DNA from: an uncultured Clostridia bacterium
GTDB taxonomy: Bacteria; Bacillota; Clostridia; TANB77; CAG-508
Direction of reading: 5' to 3'
DNA: 14,167 nt
NCBI GenBank assembly: GCA_948585895.1
Contig: CAPBNZ010000005.1
Location: forward strand, 16,692-30,858
Below are positions 7,197-14,167 of this stretch, piece after piece. The position numbers were made by a program, and so were the translations under genes. The notes under the pieces are model-generated. The model worked only from the letters and a program-made list of their open reading frames with translations, did not search any database and was not told where the DNA came from. Position 1 is the first letter of the stretch; every line of letters begins with the position of its first letter.

Positions 7197-7385
7197 TTAA
7201 TCATCAAATAATAATTTGATTCCCCAAATTCCAGATAGACCAACTAAACCATAAATAATTCTCGAAATAACTGTCATATCTCCAAAAATGGCTGCTACTA
7301 AATTAAAATTAAAAATTCCTATTAGTCCCCAATTGATAGCACCTATAATAATTAATGCTAAAGCAATTCTATCAATTATTTTCAT
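7197..7385 (-). CDS. DUF378 small membrane protein
   Basis: A 62-residue hydrophobic protein that matches the DUF378 (YuzA-like) pattern: a start of MKIIDRIALALIIIGAINWG, then GLIGIFNFNLVAAIFG, then a second membrane segment (IIYGLVGLSGIWGIKLLF). The full length is typical for the family, with two predicted membrane helices. Function is unknown. The start at 7383-7385 is supported by AGGAGGGAA a few bases upstream. A perfect TATAAT lies upstream on the minus strand (7456-7461) without a clear -35, so the promoter is uncertain. It appears to be a single-gene unit, with its own terminator at 7112-7153 and a palindromic repeat separating it from corA. Confidence 0.88.
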   Translation of the reverse strand: MKIIDRIALALIIIGAINWGLIGIFNFNLVAAIFGDMTVISRIIYGLVGLSGIWGIKLLFDD

Positions 7386-7493
7386 TCTTTATTCCCTCCT
7401 TTATTTTACTAAATTAAAATATTCATTTTTTATTAGTATTTGCTTTTTATTTAAAATTATACATTTGTTGAAATTTTATTTTTTTTGCGATAA

Positions 7494-7604
7494 TTTGAAA
7501 CAAGAGGGACAGATCTTTTTTGTTTCATTTGTTATTCATGATTTTTTCCTCCGTCCCAAAAAAACAAAAAATGAAACAAAAGAGACCTGTCCTTTTGTTT
7601 CAAA
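7494..7604. repeat. Composite palindromic repeat after corA (GGGACAG family)
   Basis: Two inverted arms, 7494-7528 and 7571-7604, match at about 31 of 35 positions with one indel. Both begin TTTGAAACAA and carry a GGGACAG/GGACAGG core followed by TCT and TTTTGTTTCAT. The 42-base middle contains half a REP unit of the other family (7538-7557). The element starts one base beyond the corA stop codon and could end corA transcription as a long hairpin. The shared GGGAC core suggests a second REP family related to, but distinct from, the one around the transposase. Confidence 0.75.
7538..7557 (-). repeat. Half REP unit, copy 5
   Basis: It has one arm (ATGATTTT) and the loop core GGGACGGAGG of the REP family, read on the minus strand. 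The second arm is replaced by an A-rich run (7558-7570). It sits inside the loop of the larger palindrome and is oriented like copies 1 and 4 relative to the upstream gene. Confidence 0.75.
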
Positions 7605-7605
7605 A

Positions 7606-8562
7606 TTAGCTTAACATATCTTTTTTCTTCAACCACCATGTTACTACTAAAGTTAGTATTACAGATATTAATATCATAACTACAAATCCTAATGGACTAT
7701 TTTGAAATGGCAAATTTACATTCATTCCCCAAAAACTAGAAATCATAGTCGGTACAGCTAATACAATAGTAATGGATGTTAAAAATTTCATGACTCCATT
7801 TAGATTGTTTGAAATTATAGATGCATAAGCATCCATTGTACCATTTAAGATATTGCTATATATTTGTGCCATTTCAATTGCTTGCCTATTTTCTATAATA
7901 GCATCTTCTAATATTTCCTCATCGTCTTCATATAATTTTATGATTTTTCCTCTCATTGTTTTTTCCATGATAAGTTCATTTGACTTTAATGAAGTTGTAA
8001 AGTATACTAAACCTTTTTCTAAACTTAATAATTTTAATAGTTCTTTATTCTTCATTGAATTTTTTAATATATATTCTGCTATTTCGGTTTCTTTGTTAAT
8101 TTGTTTTAAATAGCTTAGATAATAAGAAGAATTTAAATACAAAATTTGAAAAATAAATCTTGTCTTTTTGTATGTTTGAAAGTTTTTTATTTTTTTCTTT
8201 TCAAATTCTTCTATTATTTTATTTTTCTTTAATGATACTGTGATAAAAAAATCATCTCTGACTACAATCATTCCTAACGGCATTGTTGTGTAATTATCAT
8301 TTTCCTCACTTTTTTCTATGATAGGAACATCTACGATAAAAAGTAAGGTATTATCATCTTCTTCTTTGTCTATTCTTGCTTTTTCTTCATAATCTAAGGC
8401 ATCTCTGATAAAGTCTTCTTGTATTTGAATATTTTCACATACTTTTTTGATTTCACTTTCTGATGGATTTACTAGGCTTATCCAGGATCCTTTTTTAAAT
8501 TCTCTAATTTCTTCAATTTTATTTGTTTCTATATCTGTATTATATATTTTTAGCAAATCCAT
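7606..8562 (-). CDS. corA: CorA-family divalent cation transporter
   Basis: A 318-residue inner-membrane transporter for Mg2+ and related divalent cations, working as a pentamer in characterised members. A long acidic cytoplasmic N-terminal region (about 1-255) is followed by two C-terminal membrane helices. The diagnostic GMN motif is at the end of the first helix (MISSFWGMNVNLPF), then VVMILISVILTLVVTWWL and a short basic tail KKKDMLS. I chose ATG at 8560-8562; a GTG one codon upstream (8563-8565) overlaps the AAGGGG ribosome binding site and is less likely. It is transcribed from its own promoter and has no co-directional partner upstream. The opposite-strand neighbour is the metal-efflux cluster, which makes this a metal-ion region, although co-regulation is not shown. 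Confidence 0.93.
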   Translation of the reverse strand: MDLLKIYNTDIETNKIEEIREFKKGSWISLVNPSESEIKKVCENIQIQEDFIRDALDYEEKARIDKEEDDNTLLFIVDVPIIEKSEENDNYTTMPLGMIVVRDDFFITVSLKKNKIIEEFEKKKIKNFQTYKKTRFIFQILYLNSSYYLSYLKQINKETEIAEYILKNSMKNKELLKLLSLEKGLVYFTTSLKSNELIMEKTMRGKIIKLYEDDEEILEDAIIENRQAIEMAQIYSNILNGTMDAYASIISNNLNGVMKFLTSITIVLAVPTMISSFWGMNVNLPFQNSPLGFVVMILISVILTLVVTWWLKKKDMLS

Positions 8563-8586
8563 CACCCCTTTTTCTTCAATACTTTT

Positions 8587-8615
8587 ATTTTAGCCTCTTT
8601 CTTAACTTTTGTCAA
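8587..8615 (-). promoter_or_regulatory. Sigma-A promoter of corA
   Basis: On the minus strand there is a perfect -35 TTGACA (8610-8615), a 17-base spacer and -10 TAAAAT (8587-8592). It leaves a short leader of roughly 18 bases before the start codon. No Mg-sensing leader would fit in that space. Confidence 0.8.
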
Positions 8616-8912
8616 TTATTTTCCTGAATCCGTGAACAATTTTTATAAAGTCTTTATTTCTCTGATGTTTTACCTTTTTTAGTTTTACTCTTTTTTAACA
8701 ACATAAACTTTTGATTCTTATTGGCATTTTAAAGTTTTTTTGCTTATCATAATTGGAATCGACAGATTCAAGATTTTAATAATTTCACATAAAGTTATAT
8801 ACGGTTTATCTTTTATGTAAAATAAAAAAGGATTGATTTTTCTATTTCCTCTCTATATTAGCTAATGGTAACAAATATTTACTCCTAATTTTATAAATTT
8901 TTAAAAAAGCTA
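8616..8912. other. Intergenic region between divergent promoters, no gene recognised
   Basis: Nearly 300 AT-rich bases between the corA and arsR promoters. I see no convincing ORF, tRNA or riboswitch. Two small inverted repeats are present: GAATC-GACA-GATTC (8756-8769) and ACATAAA/TTTATGT (8787-8793 with 8812-8818). Neither is followed by a terminator-like T-run on the plus strand, and both could be chance in sequence of this composition. Confidence 0.5.
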
Positions 8913-8942
8913 TTGACAAATGAATATTTATTCAACTATAAT
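8913..8942 (+). promoter_or_regulatory. Sigma-A promoter of the metal-efflux cluster
   Basis: A perfect -35 TTGACA (8913-8918) and a perfect -10 TATAAT (8937-8942) are 18 bases apart. The predicted leader of about 90 bases runs to the ArsR start. Such a strong promoter overlapped by dyads fits control by repression. Confidence 0.85.
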
Positions 8943-8968
8943 ATTTTTATAGTTGAGTAACAATTCAA
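8921..8968. promoter_or_regulatory. Operator dyads for the ArsR/SmtB sensor
   Basis: Three overlapping inverted repeats lie in and just after the promoter. TGAATA-TT-TATTCA (8921-8934) is perfect and sits between -35 and -10. ATTCAACTATAA pairs with TTATAGTTGAGT (8930-8941 with 8947-8958, 11 of 12). TTGAGT-AACA-ATTCAA (8953-8968) matches 5 of 6. TGAATA/TATTCA and TTGA/TCAA dyads are typical of SmtB/CadC/CzrA sites, so the downstream sensor probably represses its own operon here. Confidence 0.7.
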
Positions 8969-9039
8969 TTATATAAAAAATATTATATATGGTAACCCTT
9001 ATAACTATACTTTGAAATCCATTACAAAGGAGGAGAAAA

Positions 9040-9402
9040 ATGTCAAAAAATGAATTTATTTGTGATTGTAATATGATTCACCAGGATATTGTTCAAGATA
9101 CAATAAAAAAAATGCCAGATGGAGATTTATTTAATAAATTAGCAGAATTTTTTAAAATTCTAGGAGATACAACCAGAGTAAAAATATTATTTGCTTTAGA
9201 CAAAAACGAAATGTGTGTATGTGATATTGCAAATGTTTTAGGTATGAGTAAATCTTCTATCTCTCATCAATTAGGAACCCTTCGAAGAAGTGGTATTGTA
9301 AAATGTAGAAAAGAAGGAAAAGAAGTATACTACATGTTGGATGATAATCACGTAAAGCAGTTATTTGAAGTAGGAATAGAACATATTGAACATAAAAAAT
9401 AA
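9040..9402 (+). CDS. ArsR/SmtB-family metal-sensing repressor (CadC/CzrA-like)
   Basis: A 120-residue winged-helix repressor that leaves DNA when metal binds. The HTH is around 61-83 (CDIANVLGMSKSSISHQLGTLRRSG). Two known metal sites of this family appear together. One is a thiolate site like that of CadC, with C59-V-C61 in the alpha-3 helix and N-terminal C8 and C10. The other is a C-terminal alpha-5 site with D102, H104, H115 and H118, the same spacing as the D-x-H...H-x-x-H zinc ligands of CzrA. Cd/Pb/Zn sensing is therefore likely; the functional site cannot be settled from sequence. The ribosome binding site AAAGGAGGAG (9026-9035) is excellent. It is first in the cluster, with the HMA protein starting 31 bases later. 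Confidence 0.93.
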   Translation: MSKNEFICDCNMIHQDIVQDTIKKMPDGDLFNKLAEFFKILGDTTRVKILFALDKNEMCVCDIANVLGMSKSSISHQLGTLRRSGIVKCRKEGKEVYYMLDDNHVKQLFEVGIEHIEHKK

Positions 9403-9433
9403 AATGATAAAATAGGAAAGGAAAGATTGAATT

Positions 9434-9655
9434 ATGAAAAGTACATTTAAAATAAAAGGAATCGATTGTGCTAATTGTGCTGCACAGTTAGAAACTACCA
9501 TTCAAAAAATAGAGGGAATAAAAAATGCTTCTATTAGCTTTATGACAGAAAGAATGGTTTTAGAATTAGATGAAGATAATAAAGAAGCTATTATGGAAAA
9601 GGTAAAAAAGAAGATTAAAAAAGAAGAGCCAGATTTAAAAATAGAAGAAATTTAA
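9434..9655 (+). CDS. Free-standing HMA domain protein, probably the detached N-terminus of the cadmium/zinc ATPase
   Basis: A 73-residue heavy-metal-associated (ferredoxin-like) domain with metal-binding C12-A-N-C15 in GIDCANCA, the form usually found at the N-terminus of CadA/ZntA-type pumps. The rest fits the fold (IEGIKNASISFMTERMVLEL). The C-terminal tail is strongly charged, with KKKIKKEEPDLKIEE. It has its own ribosome binding site (AGGAAAGGAAAG) and lies 30 bases before the ATPase, in the same reading frame, separated by in-frame TAA and TGA codons. It probably hands Zn or Cd to the ATPase, or acts as its regulatory domain in trans. Confidence 0.88.
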   Translation: MKSTFKIKGIDCANCAAQLETTIQKIEGIKNASISFMTERMVLELDEDNKEAIMEKVKKKIKKEEPDLKIEEI

Positions 9656-9685
9656 CAAAATTTGTTTGAAAGGAAATATTGAAAA

Positions 9686-11527
9686 ATGAAGAAAAAAACC
9701 ATACAAATCGTAATTTCATTTCTATTATTTATCGTTTCTCTATTCATCCATTTTCAAAATGCTTGGATAAACAATGGCATTTATATTTTGAGTTATCTTA
9801 TTGTAGGTACTCAAATTGTTTGGAAAGCAATCCGAAATATTTTAAGAGGAAAAGTTTTTGACGAAAACTTTCTTATGGCAGTAGCAACTTTAGGTGCTTT
9901 TGGCATAGGTGAATTTCCAGAAGCAGTAGCTGTCATGCTATTTTATCAGGTAGGTGAGCTATTCCAAAGTTATGCGGTTGATAAATCTAGAAAATCTATC
10001 ACTAGCTTAATGGATATTAGACCAGATTTTGCTCATGTGAAACGTGAAAATAATATAATACGAGTTTCTCCTGATGATGTAAAAATAGGTGAAGTAATTA
10101 TCGTAAAACCTGGCGAAAAAATCCCTTTAGATGGAATCCTTGTGGAAGGAAATTCAACGCTAGATACTTCTAGTTTAACAGGGGAATCCCTTCCAAGGGA
10201 AGTAAATTTAGGAGATGAAGTATTAAGTGGTTGTGTAAATCAAAATGGATTACTAACTATAAAAGTAACAAAAGAATTTGGGGAATCTACGGTTAACAAG
10301 ATATTAGATTTAGTAGAAAATGCAAGTAGTAAAAAATCAAAATCAGAAAATTTTATTAGTAAATTCGCAAGATATTATACACCTGTTGTTGTTATCATAG
10401 CCATTATTCTAACTATCATTCCACCTTTGTTTTTTGGTTGGGCAACATTGTCAGATTGGCTATATAGAGCTTTATCTTTTTTAGTTGTATCTTGTCCATG
10501 TGCCTTAGTTATATCTATTCCTTTAGGTTTTTTTGGTGGAATTGGTGGAGCTTCCAAACTAGGAATATTAGTAAAAGGTAGCAATTATTTAGAAGCTTTA
10601 TCTCGTGTGGAAACTGTAGTTTTTGATAAGACTGGTACATTAACAGAAGGTGTTTTTGAAGTCCAGAAAATAGAATCTGTTGGTATTTCACAAGAAGAAT
10701 TACTAAAGTTTGCTGCCTATGCGGAAAATTATTCTAATCATCCAATTTCATTATCTTTAAAAAAAGCATATAATAAAAGCATTAATCCTAATCTAATTTC
10801 AAAAACAGAGGAATTATCTGGATTAGGTGTATATGCTAGAGTAGAAGAAAAAGATATTTTAATTGGCAATGAAAAATTAATGAAAGAAAAGCAAATTTCT
10901 ATGTTAAAATGTGATGAGATTGGAACTATACTCTATTTAGCAGTAGAAGGAAAATATGCAGGATATATTGTAATTACAGATAAAATAAAAAAAGATGCTA
11001 TACAAACCATTAAACATCTAAAAAATAATCATATTAAACAAACTGTAATGCTAACAGGTGATAAAAAAGTAGTTGGTGAAAGTGTTGCAAAAGAATTAGG
11101 AATTGACAAAATTTATACCGATTTATTGCCAAGTGAAAAAGCAGAAAGATTAGAAGAAATTAAAAAGAAAACAATTTCAAAATCAAAAGTAGCTTTTGTT
11201 GGCGATGGTATGAATGATGCTCCTGTGTTAGCCTTAGCTGATGTTGGTATTGCAATGGGCGGATTAGGGGCTGATAGTGCTATAGAAGCTGCTGATATTG
11301 TTATTATGACAGATGAGCCTTCTAAAATAGTAAGTAGTATTCAAATTGCTAGAAAAACGATGCGAATTGTAAAAGAAAATATTGTATTTGCTATTTTAGT
11401 TAAAGTAGCTGTATTATTATTAAGTGCTTTTGGATTGTCTACTATGTGGGAAGCTGTTTTTGCTGATGTTGGTGTTTCTATTCTTGCCATTCTTAATGCG
11501 TTACGAGCCTTAAATGTTAAAAAATAA
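9686..11527 (+). CDS. cadA: Zn/Cd/Pb-exporting P1B-type ATPase lacking an HMA domain
   Basis: A 613-residue membrane pump that uses ATP to export divalent soft metals. It starts directly with the first membrane helix (QIVISFLLFIVSLFIHF), without the usual N-terminal HMA domain, which is encoded just upstream. Visible motifs: actuator TGES, membrane CPC at C270-P271-C272, phosphorylation D314 in DKTGTLTEG, nucleotide-domain SNHPISLS, TGDKK, and the hinge GDGMNDAPVLA. K573 and D594 (FADVGVSILAILNALR) are 21 residues apart, the same as the conserved Lys/Asp of ZntA, which assigns it to the P1B-2 (Zn/Cd/Pb) class rather than copper. Start ATG 9686 follows AAAGGAAA. An alternative is another divalent metal in the same class. 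Confidence 0.94.
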   Translation: MKKKTIQIVISFLLFIVSLFIHFQNAWINNGIYILSYLIVGTQIVWKAIRNILRGKVFDENFLMAVATLGAFGIGEFPEAVAVMLFYQVGELFQSYAVDKSRKSITSLMDIRPDFAHVKRENNIIRVSPDDVKIGEVIIVKPGEKIPLDGILVEGNSTLDTSSLTGESLPREVNLGDEVLSGCVNQNGLLTIKVTKEFGESTVNKILDLVENASSKKSKSENFISKFARYYTPVVVIIAIILTIIPPLFFGWATLSDWLYRALSFLVVSCPCALVISIPLGFFGGIGGASKLGILVKGSNYLEALSRVETVVFDKTGTLTEGVFEVQKIESVGISQEELLKFAAYAENYSNHPISLSLKKAYNKSINPNLISKTEELSGLGVYARVEEKDILIGNEKLMKEKQISMLKCDEIGTILYLAVEGKYAGYIVITDKIKKDAIQTIKHLKNNHIKQTVMLTGDKKVVGESVAKELGIDKIYTDLLPSEKAERLEEIKKKTISKSKVAFVGDGMNDAPVLALADVGIAMGGLGADSAIEAADIVIMTDEPSKIVSSIQIARKTMRIVKENIVFAILVKVAVLLLSAFGLSTMWEAVFADVGVSILAILNALRALNVKK

Positions 11528-11535
11528 TATTTTTG

Positions 11536-11564
11536 AGATAATAGACAAATTCCTTGCATTATCT
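11536..11564 (+). other. Small inverted repeat between cadA and copZ
   Basis: AGATAAT (11536-11542) and ATTATCT (11558-11564) form a 7 bp dyad with a 15-base spacer in the 79-base gap. No T-run follows, so it is not an evident terminator. No good promoter is visible either: TTGCAT at 11554 and TATAAA at 11580 are 20 bases apart, which is too far. It could be an mRNA processing site or chance. Confidence 0.3.
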
Positions 11565-11606
11565 AAATAATTAATAAATTATAAAAATAAAAGAAAGGGT
11601 GATATT

Positions 11607-11819
11607 ATGAAGGAAATAATAATAAAAGTAGAAGGAATGGTTTGTGGAGGATGTGAAAATCGTGTGCAGAATGCTGTAAAAACAATAAAAGGAATTAAAA
11701 ATGTAGTGGCAAATTACAAAGAAGAAACTGTTTCTATTTTGGCAAAAGAATCTGTTAATATTAGAGAAATAATAGAAAAAATTGAAACAATTGGTTTTAA
11801 AGTAAAACTTGAGGCATAA
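11607..11819 (+). CDS. copZ: CopZ-like copper chaperone (HMA domain)
   Basis: A 70-residue single-domain metallochaperone. The metal site is C13-G-G-C16 in GMVCGGCENRV, followed by the expected strands (IKGIKNVVANYKEETVSI) and the C-terminal IGFKVKLE found in HMA folds. It lies immediately before the copper ATPase, which is its likely partner for delivering Cu(I). The ribosome binding site AGAAAGGGTG is good. CxGC-type HMA proteins can also bind other soft metals, so the copper assignment rests mainly on position. Confidence 0.85.
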   Translation: MKEIIIKVEGMVCGGCENRVQNAVKTIKGIKNVVANYKEETVSILAKESVNIREIIEKIETIGFKVKLEA

Positions 11820-11879
11820 TTGCCATTTAACCTAGAATATTGAGTAATATATTTATTTAAAAAGAAAGAAGGTGTACGG

Positions 11880-14087
11880 ATGAAAAAAATCATTTTAGCA
11901 ATTGATGGCATGACTTGTAGTGCCTGTTCTAATGGGCTAGAAAAATACCTAAATAGGCAAAAAGGAATTATCAATTGCTCTGTTAATTTAGTTATGGCAA
12001 ATGCTTCTATAGATTACGATGAAACCATTTTAAATCAAAAAATGATAGAAAAATTCGTAAAAGAGGCTGGTTTCAAGAGTCTTGGCTTGTTTAAAGAAAG
12101 TGATATAGAAAATAAAAACAAAAATGAGAAAATAACATTTCTTTTATTTTCACTATTAGCTATTATTTTAATGTATATTTCTATGGGACATATGATTGGA
12201 TTACCAACACTTGAAATATTCAATATGCATACTCATGCTATTCCCTATAGTATTCTATTATTTTTATTGACACTTACATTTCTATTTTATGGATTTGATA
12301 TTCTTAAAAATGGTTATAAAAATCTTATACATAAAACACCTAATATGGACACTTTAGTTAGCATCGGTGTTATAAGTAGTATGCTATATAGTTTATATAG
12401 TATGTATGAAATAGTAAGAGGAAATCATTCTTATGTTGATAATTTATATTTTGAATCAGCAGCTATTGTTATCTTTTTTATCAAATTAGGAAGATATATG
12501 GATAACATTAGTAAAGACAAGACAAAAGAAGCTATTCAAAAACTTGTGAAAATAACACCTAATTATGCTGTTGTAAAAATAGATGGTATAGAAAAACAAG
12601 TAACTATTGATCAGGTTCAAAAAGGTGATGTTGTGATTAGTAAACCTGGAGAAAAGATTGCAGTAGATGGTGAAATTATTCATGGAAAGGCACATTTAGA
12701 TGAGTCTTTTATTACAGGTGAAAGCAAAAAAGCTAGAAAGACAATTGGAGAAAAAGTAATGGCAGGAAGTATCAATTATGATGGTTATTTAGAATATAGA
12801 GCAGAAAAAATCGGAAAAGAATCTACTATATCTGAAATTGTAAAACTAGTTATTGAAGCTAGCAATACAAAAGCACCAATTGCGAAAGTTGCTGATAAAG
12901 TAAGTGGCTATTTTGTTCCAGTTGTAATAGTGATTGCTATTATTACCTTTTTTACCTATCTATTGTTAGGTTATGCTTTTAGTATAGCTGTTCGTACTTT
13001 TGTAACTATTTTAGTGGTTGCTTGTCCTTGTAGCCTTGGCTTAGCTACTCCTCTTGCTATTGTTATTAGTGAAGGACTATGTGCTAGTCATGGTATTTTA
13101 GTGAAAAAAAGCGAAATTTTAGAAAATGCCCAAAAAACAAATACGATTGTATTTGATAAAACTGGTACATTAACTTATGGAAGCTTAAAAATAGCAAAGA
13201 TTATCAATTACAGTGTAATGGAAGATAGCAAATTATTACAATACGTTGGGAGTATAGAAAGTAAATCTACTCACCCAATTGGAAAAGCTTTTATAGAATA
13301 TTTGCAAGAAAATAAATTAGAAATCATGGAAGTAGATGATTTTAAAAATATAAGTGGCTATGGAATTATAGGAAAATTAAATGAACAAGAATTTATTTTA
13401 GGAAATTCTAAAATTCTCTCTAAATATAATATTAAAAACCCTTATTTTGAGGATGAGAAAAGATTAGCTCAAGAAGGAAATAGTATTATTTATGTTGTAA
13501 GAGATAAGGAAATTATGGCTTTAATTGGTGTAAATGATATTATAAGAGAAAATGCAACAGAGGTTATTAGCTATTTAACTAGACATAAAATTGATACCAT
13601 TATGCTAACAGGTGACAACCAGGAAACAGCACAAAAAATTGCTAAAGAGGTTGGTATTACAAAAGTTATGGCTAATGTTCTACCTTCTGAAAAGGCTGCT
13701 ATAATTAAAAAATTAAAACAAGAAAAAAGATATGTTATGATGTGTGGTGATGGTATTAATGATAGTCCTGCTTTAGCTAGTTCTGATATTGGAATAAGTG
13801 TAAATAGCGGAACTGATATTGCTATGGATTCTTCTGATGTTATTTTAATAAAAAATGATTTGTTTTGTATTATCAATTTGATGCACATTAGTAGTAAAAC
13901 CATTCGAAATATTAAACAAAATCTTTTTTGGGCATTTTTCTATAATAGTTTGATGATTCCTATTGCTATGGGATTATTTCAAACCTTTGGAATAACAATT
14001 AATCCAATGATAGCAAGCTTGGCTATGGTAATTAGTAGCTTTTCTGTTATTTTAAATGCTTTACGTTTAAAAAGGATATGTGTGTAA
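11880..14087 (+). CDS. copA: Copper-exporting P1B-type ATPase
   Basis: A 735-residue Cu(I) exporter. One N-terminal HMA domain has C13-S-A-C16 (GMTCSACS). Membrane helices follow from about residue 80. The membrane metal motif is C382-P-C384 (ACPCSLGLATP), the phosphorylation site D426 in DKTGTLTYG, then STHPIG, MLTGDNQETA and GDGINDSPALASSDIG. Near the C-terminus Y688-N689 and M716-V-I-S-S720 are the hallmark residues of the P1B-1 (Cu+/Ag+) class, separating it from the upstream Zn/Cd pump. The ribosome binding site AGAAGGTG lies just before the start. The copZ-copA gap is 60 bases. No CsoR or CopY gene is present in the window, so copper-specific control, if any, is encoded elsewhere. Confidence 0.95.
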   Translation: MKKIILAIDGMTCSACSNGLEKYLNRQKGIINCSVNLVMANASIDYDETILNQKMIEKFVKEAGFKSLGLFKESDIENKNKNEKITFLLFSLLAIILMYISMGHMIGLPTLEIFNMHTHAIPYSILLFLLTLTFLFYGFDILKNGYKNLIHKTPNMDTLVSIGVISSMLYSLYSMYEIVRGNHSYVDNLYFESAAIVIFFIKLGRYMDNISKDKTKEAIQKLVKITPNYAVVKIDGIEKQVTIDQVQKGDVVISKPGEKIAVDGEIIHGKAHLDESFITGESKKARKTIGEKVMAGSINYDGYLEYRAEKIGKESTISEIVKLVIEASNTKAPIAKVADKVSGYFVPVVIVIAIITFFTYLLLGYAFSIAVRTFVTILVVACPCSLGLATPLAIVISEGLCASHGILVKKSEILENAQKTNTIVFDKTGTLTYGSLKIAKIINYSVMEDSKLLQYVGSIESKSTHPIGKAFIEYLQENKLEIMEVDDFKNISGYGIIGKLNEQEFILGNSKILSKYNIKNPYFEDEKRLAQEGNSIIYVVRDKEIMALIGVNDIIRENATEVISYLTRHKIDTIMLTGDNQETAQKIAKEVGITKVMANVLPSEKAAIIKKLKQEKRYVMMCGDGINDSPALASSDIGISVNSGTDIAMDSSDVILIKNDLFCIINLMHISSKTIRNIKQNLFWAFFYNSLMIPIAMGLFQTFGITINPMIASLAMVISSFSVILNALRLKRICV

Positions 14088-14106
14088 TACATATCCTTTT
14101 ATTCTT
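14070..14106. terminator. Intrinsic terminator at the end of copA
   Basis: A perfect 12 bp stem, AAAAGGATATGT (14070-14081) and ACATATCCTTTT (14089-14100), has a 7-base loop. The copA stop TAA (14085-14087) lies in the loop. T-rich sequence follows on the plus strand, and an A/T-rich tail on the minus strand would also suit termination of a convergent gene. Confidence 0.8.
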
Positions 14107-14167
14107 GTATAGGGAAATTGATTTTTTCTATACCAAAATACATTCCACAGAAAATTCTTATAGAATT
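14099..14167 (-). CDS. Possible C-terminal end of a convergent gene, cut by the window
   Basis: On the minus strand a frame is open from the window edge for 22 codons, reading ...FCGMYFGIEKINFPIQE, and ends with TAA at 14099-14101, right at the base of the copA terminator. That is a natural place for a convergent gene to stop, and the residue mix is protein-like. However, 22 codons can stay open by chance. I do not recognise the family. Confidence 0.35.
   Translation of the reverse strand, partial: NSIRIFCGMYFGIEKINFPIQE

Noticed and set aside
7538..7572. Micro-ORF started by GGAGG and ATG in the half REP unit after corA (minus strand)
   Set aside because: The spacing looks like a translation start, but the frame has only four codons before TGA and the other repeat copies lack the ATG.
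7288..7614. Plus-strand ORF of 108 codons running through the palindromic repeat
   Set aside because: It starts as the antisense of the DUF378 gene and then reads through the repeat. It has no ribosome binding site and no recognisable family.
8616..8912. Riboswitch or leader RNA in the intergenic region
   Set aside because: The corA leader is only about 18 bases and the arsR promoter lies downstream of this stretch, so no gene here has a leader that includes it. The small stems seen are within chance for such AT-rich DNA.

Overview
The window is strongly AT-rich, uses a standard bacterial code, and carries consensus sigma-A promoters with AAGGAGG-type ribosome binding sites. Together with the protein families present (Tex, YkpA-type ABC-F, DUF378, HD-GYP response regulator, CadA/CopA pumps) this points to a low-GC Firmicute, most likely a Clostridia-like genome. 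The species cannot be named from the sequence alone.

Layout: (1) 1-2260, plus strand: the 3' part of a PAS/HisKA/HATPase sensor kinase, then a receiver-HD-GYP response regulator. A 239 bp non-autonomous repeat element lies between them, and the regulator has its own promoter overlapped by a dyad. (2) 2262-7047, minus strand: tex, a REP-associated tyrosine transposase (RAYT) bounded by the same repeats, and a YkpA-type ABC-F ATPase with its own promoter. Removing the RAYT element in silico restores a tight ykpA-tex gene pair. (3) 7108-8615, minus strand: a small DUF378 membrane protein and a CorA-type divalent cation transporter, separated by a second kind of palindromic repeat. (4) 8616-8912: intergenic sequence with nothing recognised. 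(5) 8913-14106, plus strand: a metal-resistance cluster with an ArsR/SmtB sensor, a free-standing HMA protein, a Zn/Cd/Pb-type P1B ATPase without its HMA domain, a CopZ-like chaperone and a CopA-type Cu(I) ATPase, ending in an intrinsic terminator. The last 69 bases may be the C-terminal end of a convergent minus-strand gene.

The main non-routine signal is a family of about 29 bp palindromic repeats (arms ATGATTTT/AAAATCAT, loop core GGGACGGAGG). There are four full copies and one half copy. Two inverted copies bound the transposase gene and two identical inverted copies bound the short element after the kinase gene. In two places the outer TGA of the repeat is the stop codon of the neighbouring gene. 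The fifth copy is half a unit, sitting in the loop of a different palindrome (core GGGACAG) directly after corA. This fits a RAYT with its REP/MITE family occupying gene 3' ends.

The two-component pair probably turns an unknown stimulus into cyclic dinucleotide hydrolysis. The metal cluster senses metals through ArsR and exports Zn/Cd/Pb and Cu from the cytoplasm, with two small HMA proteins as probable metal carriers.
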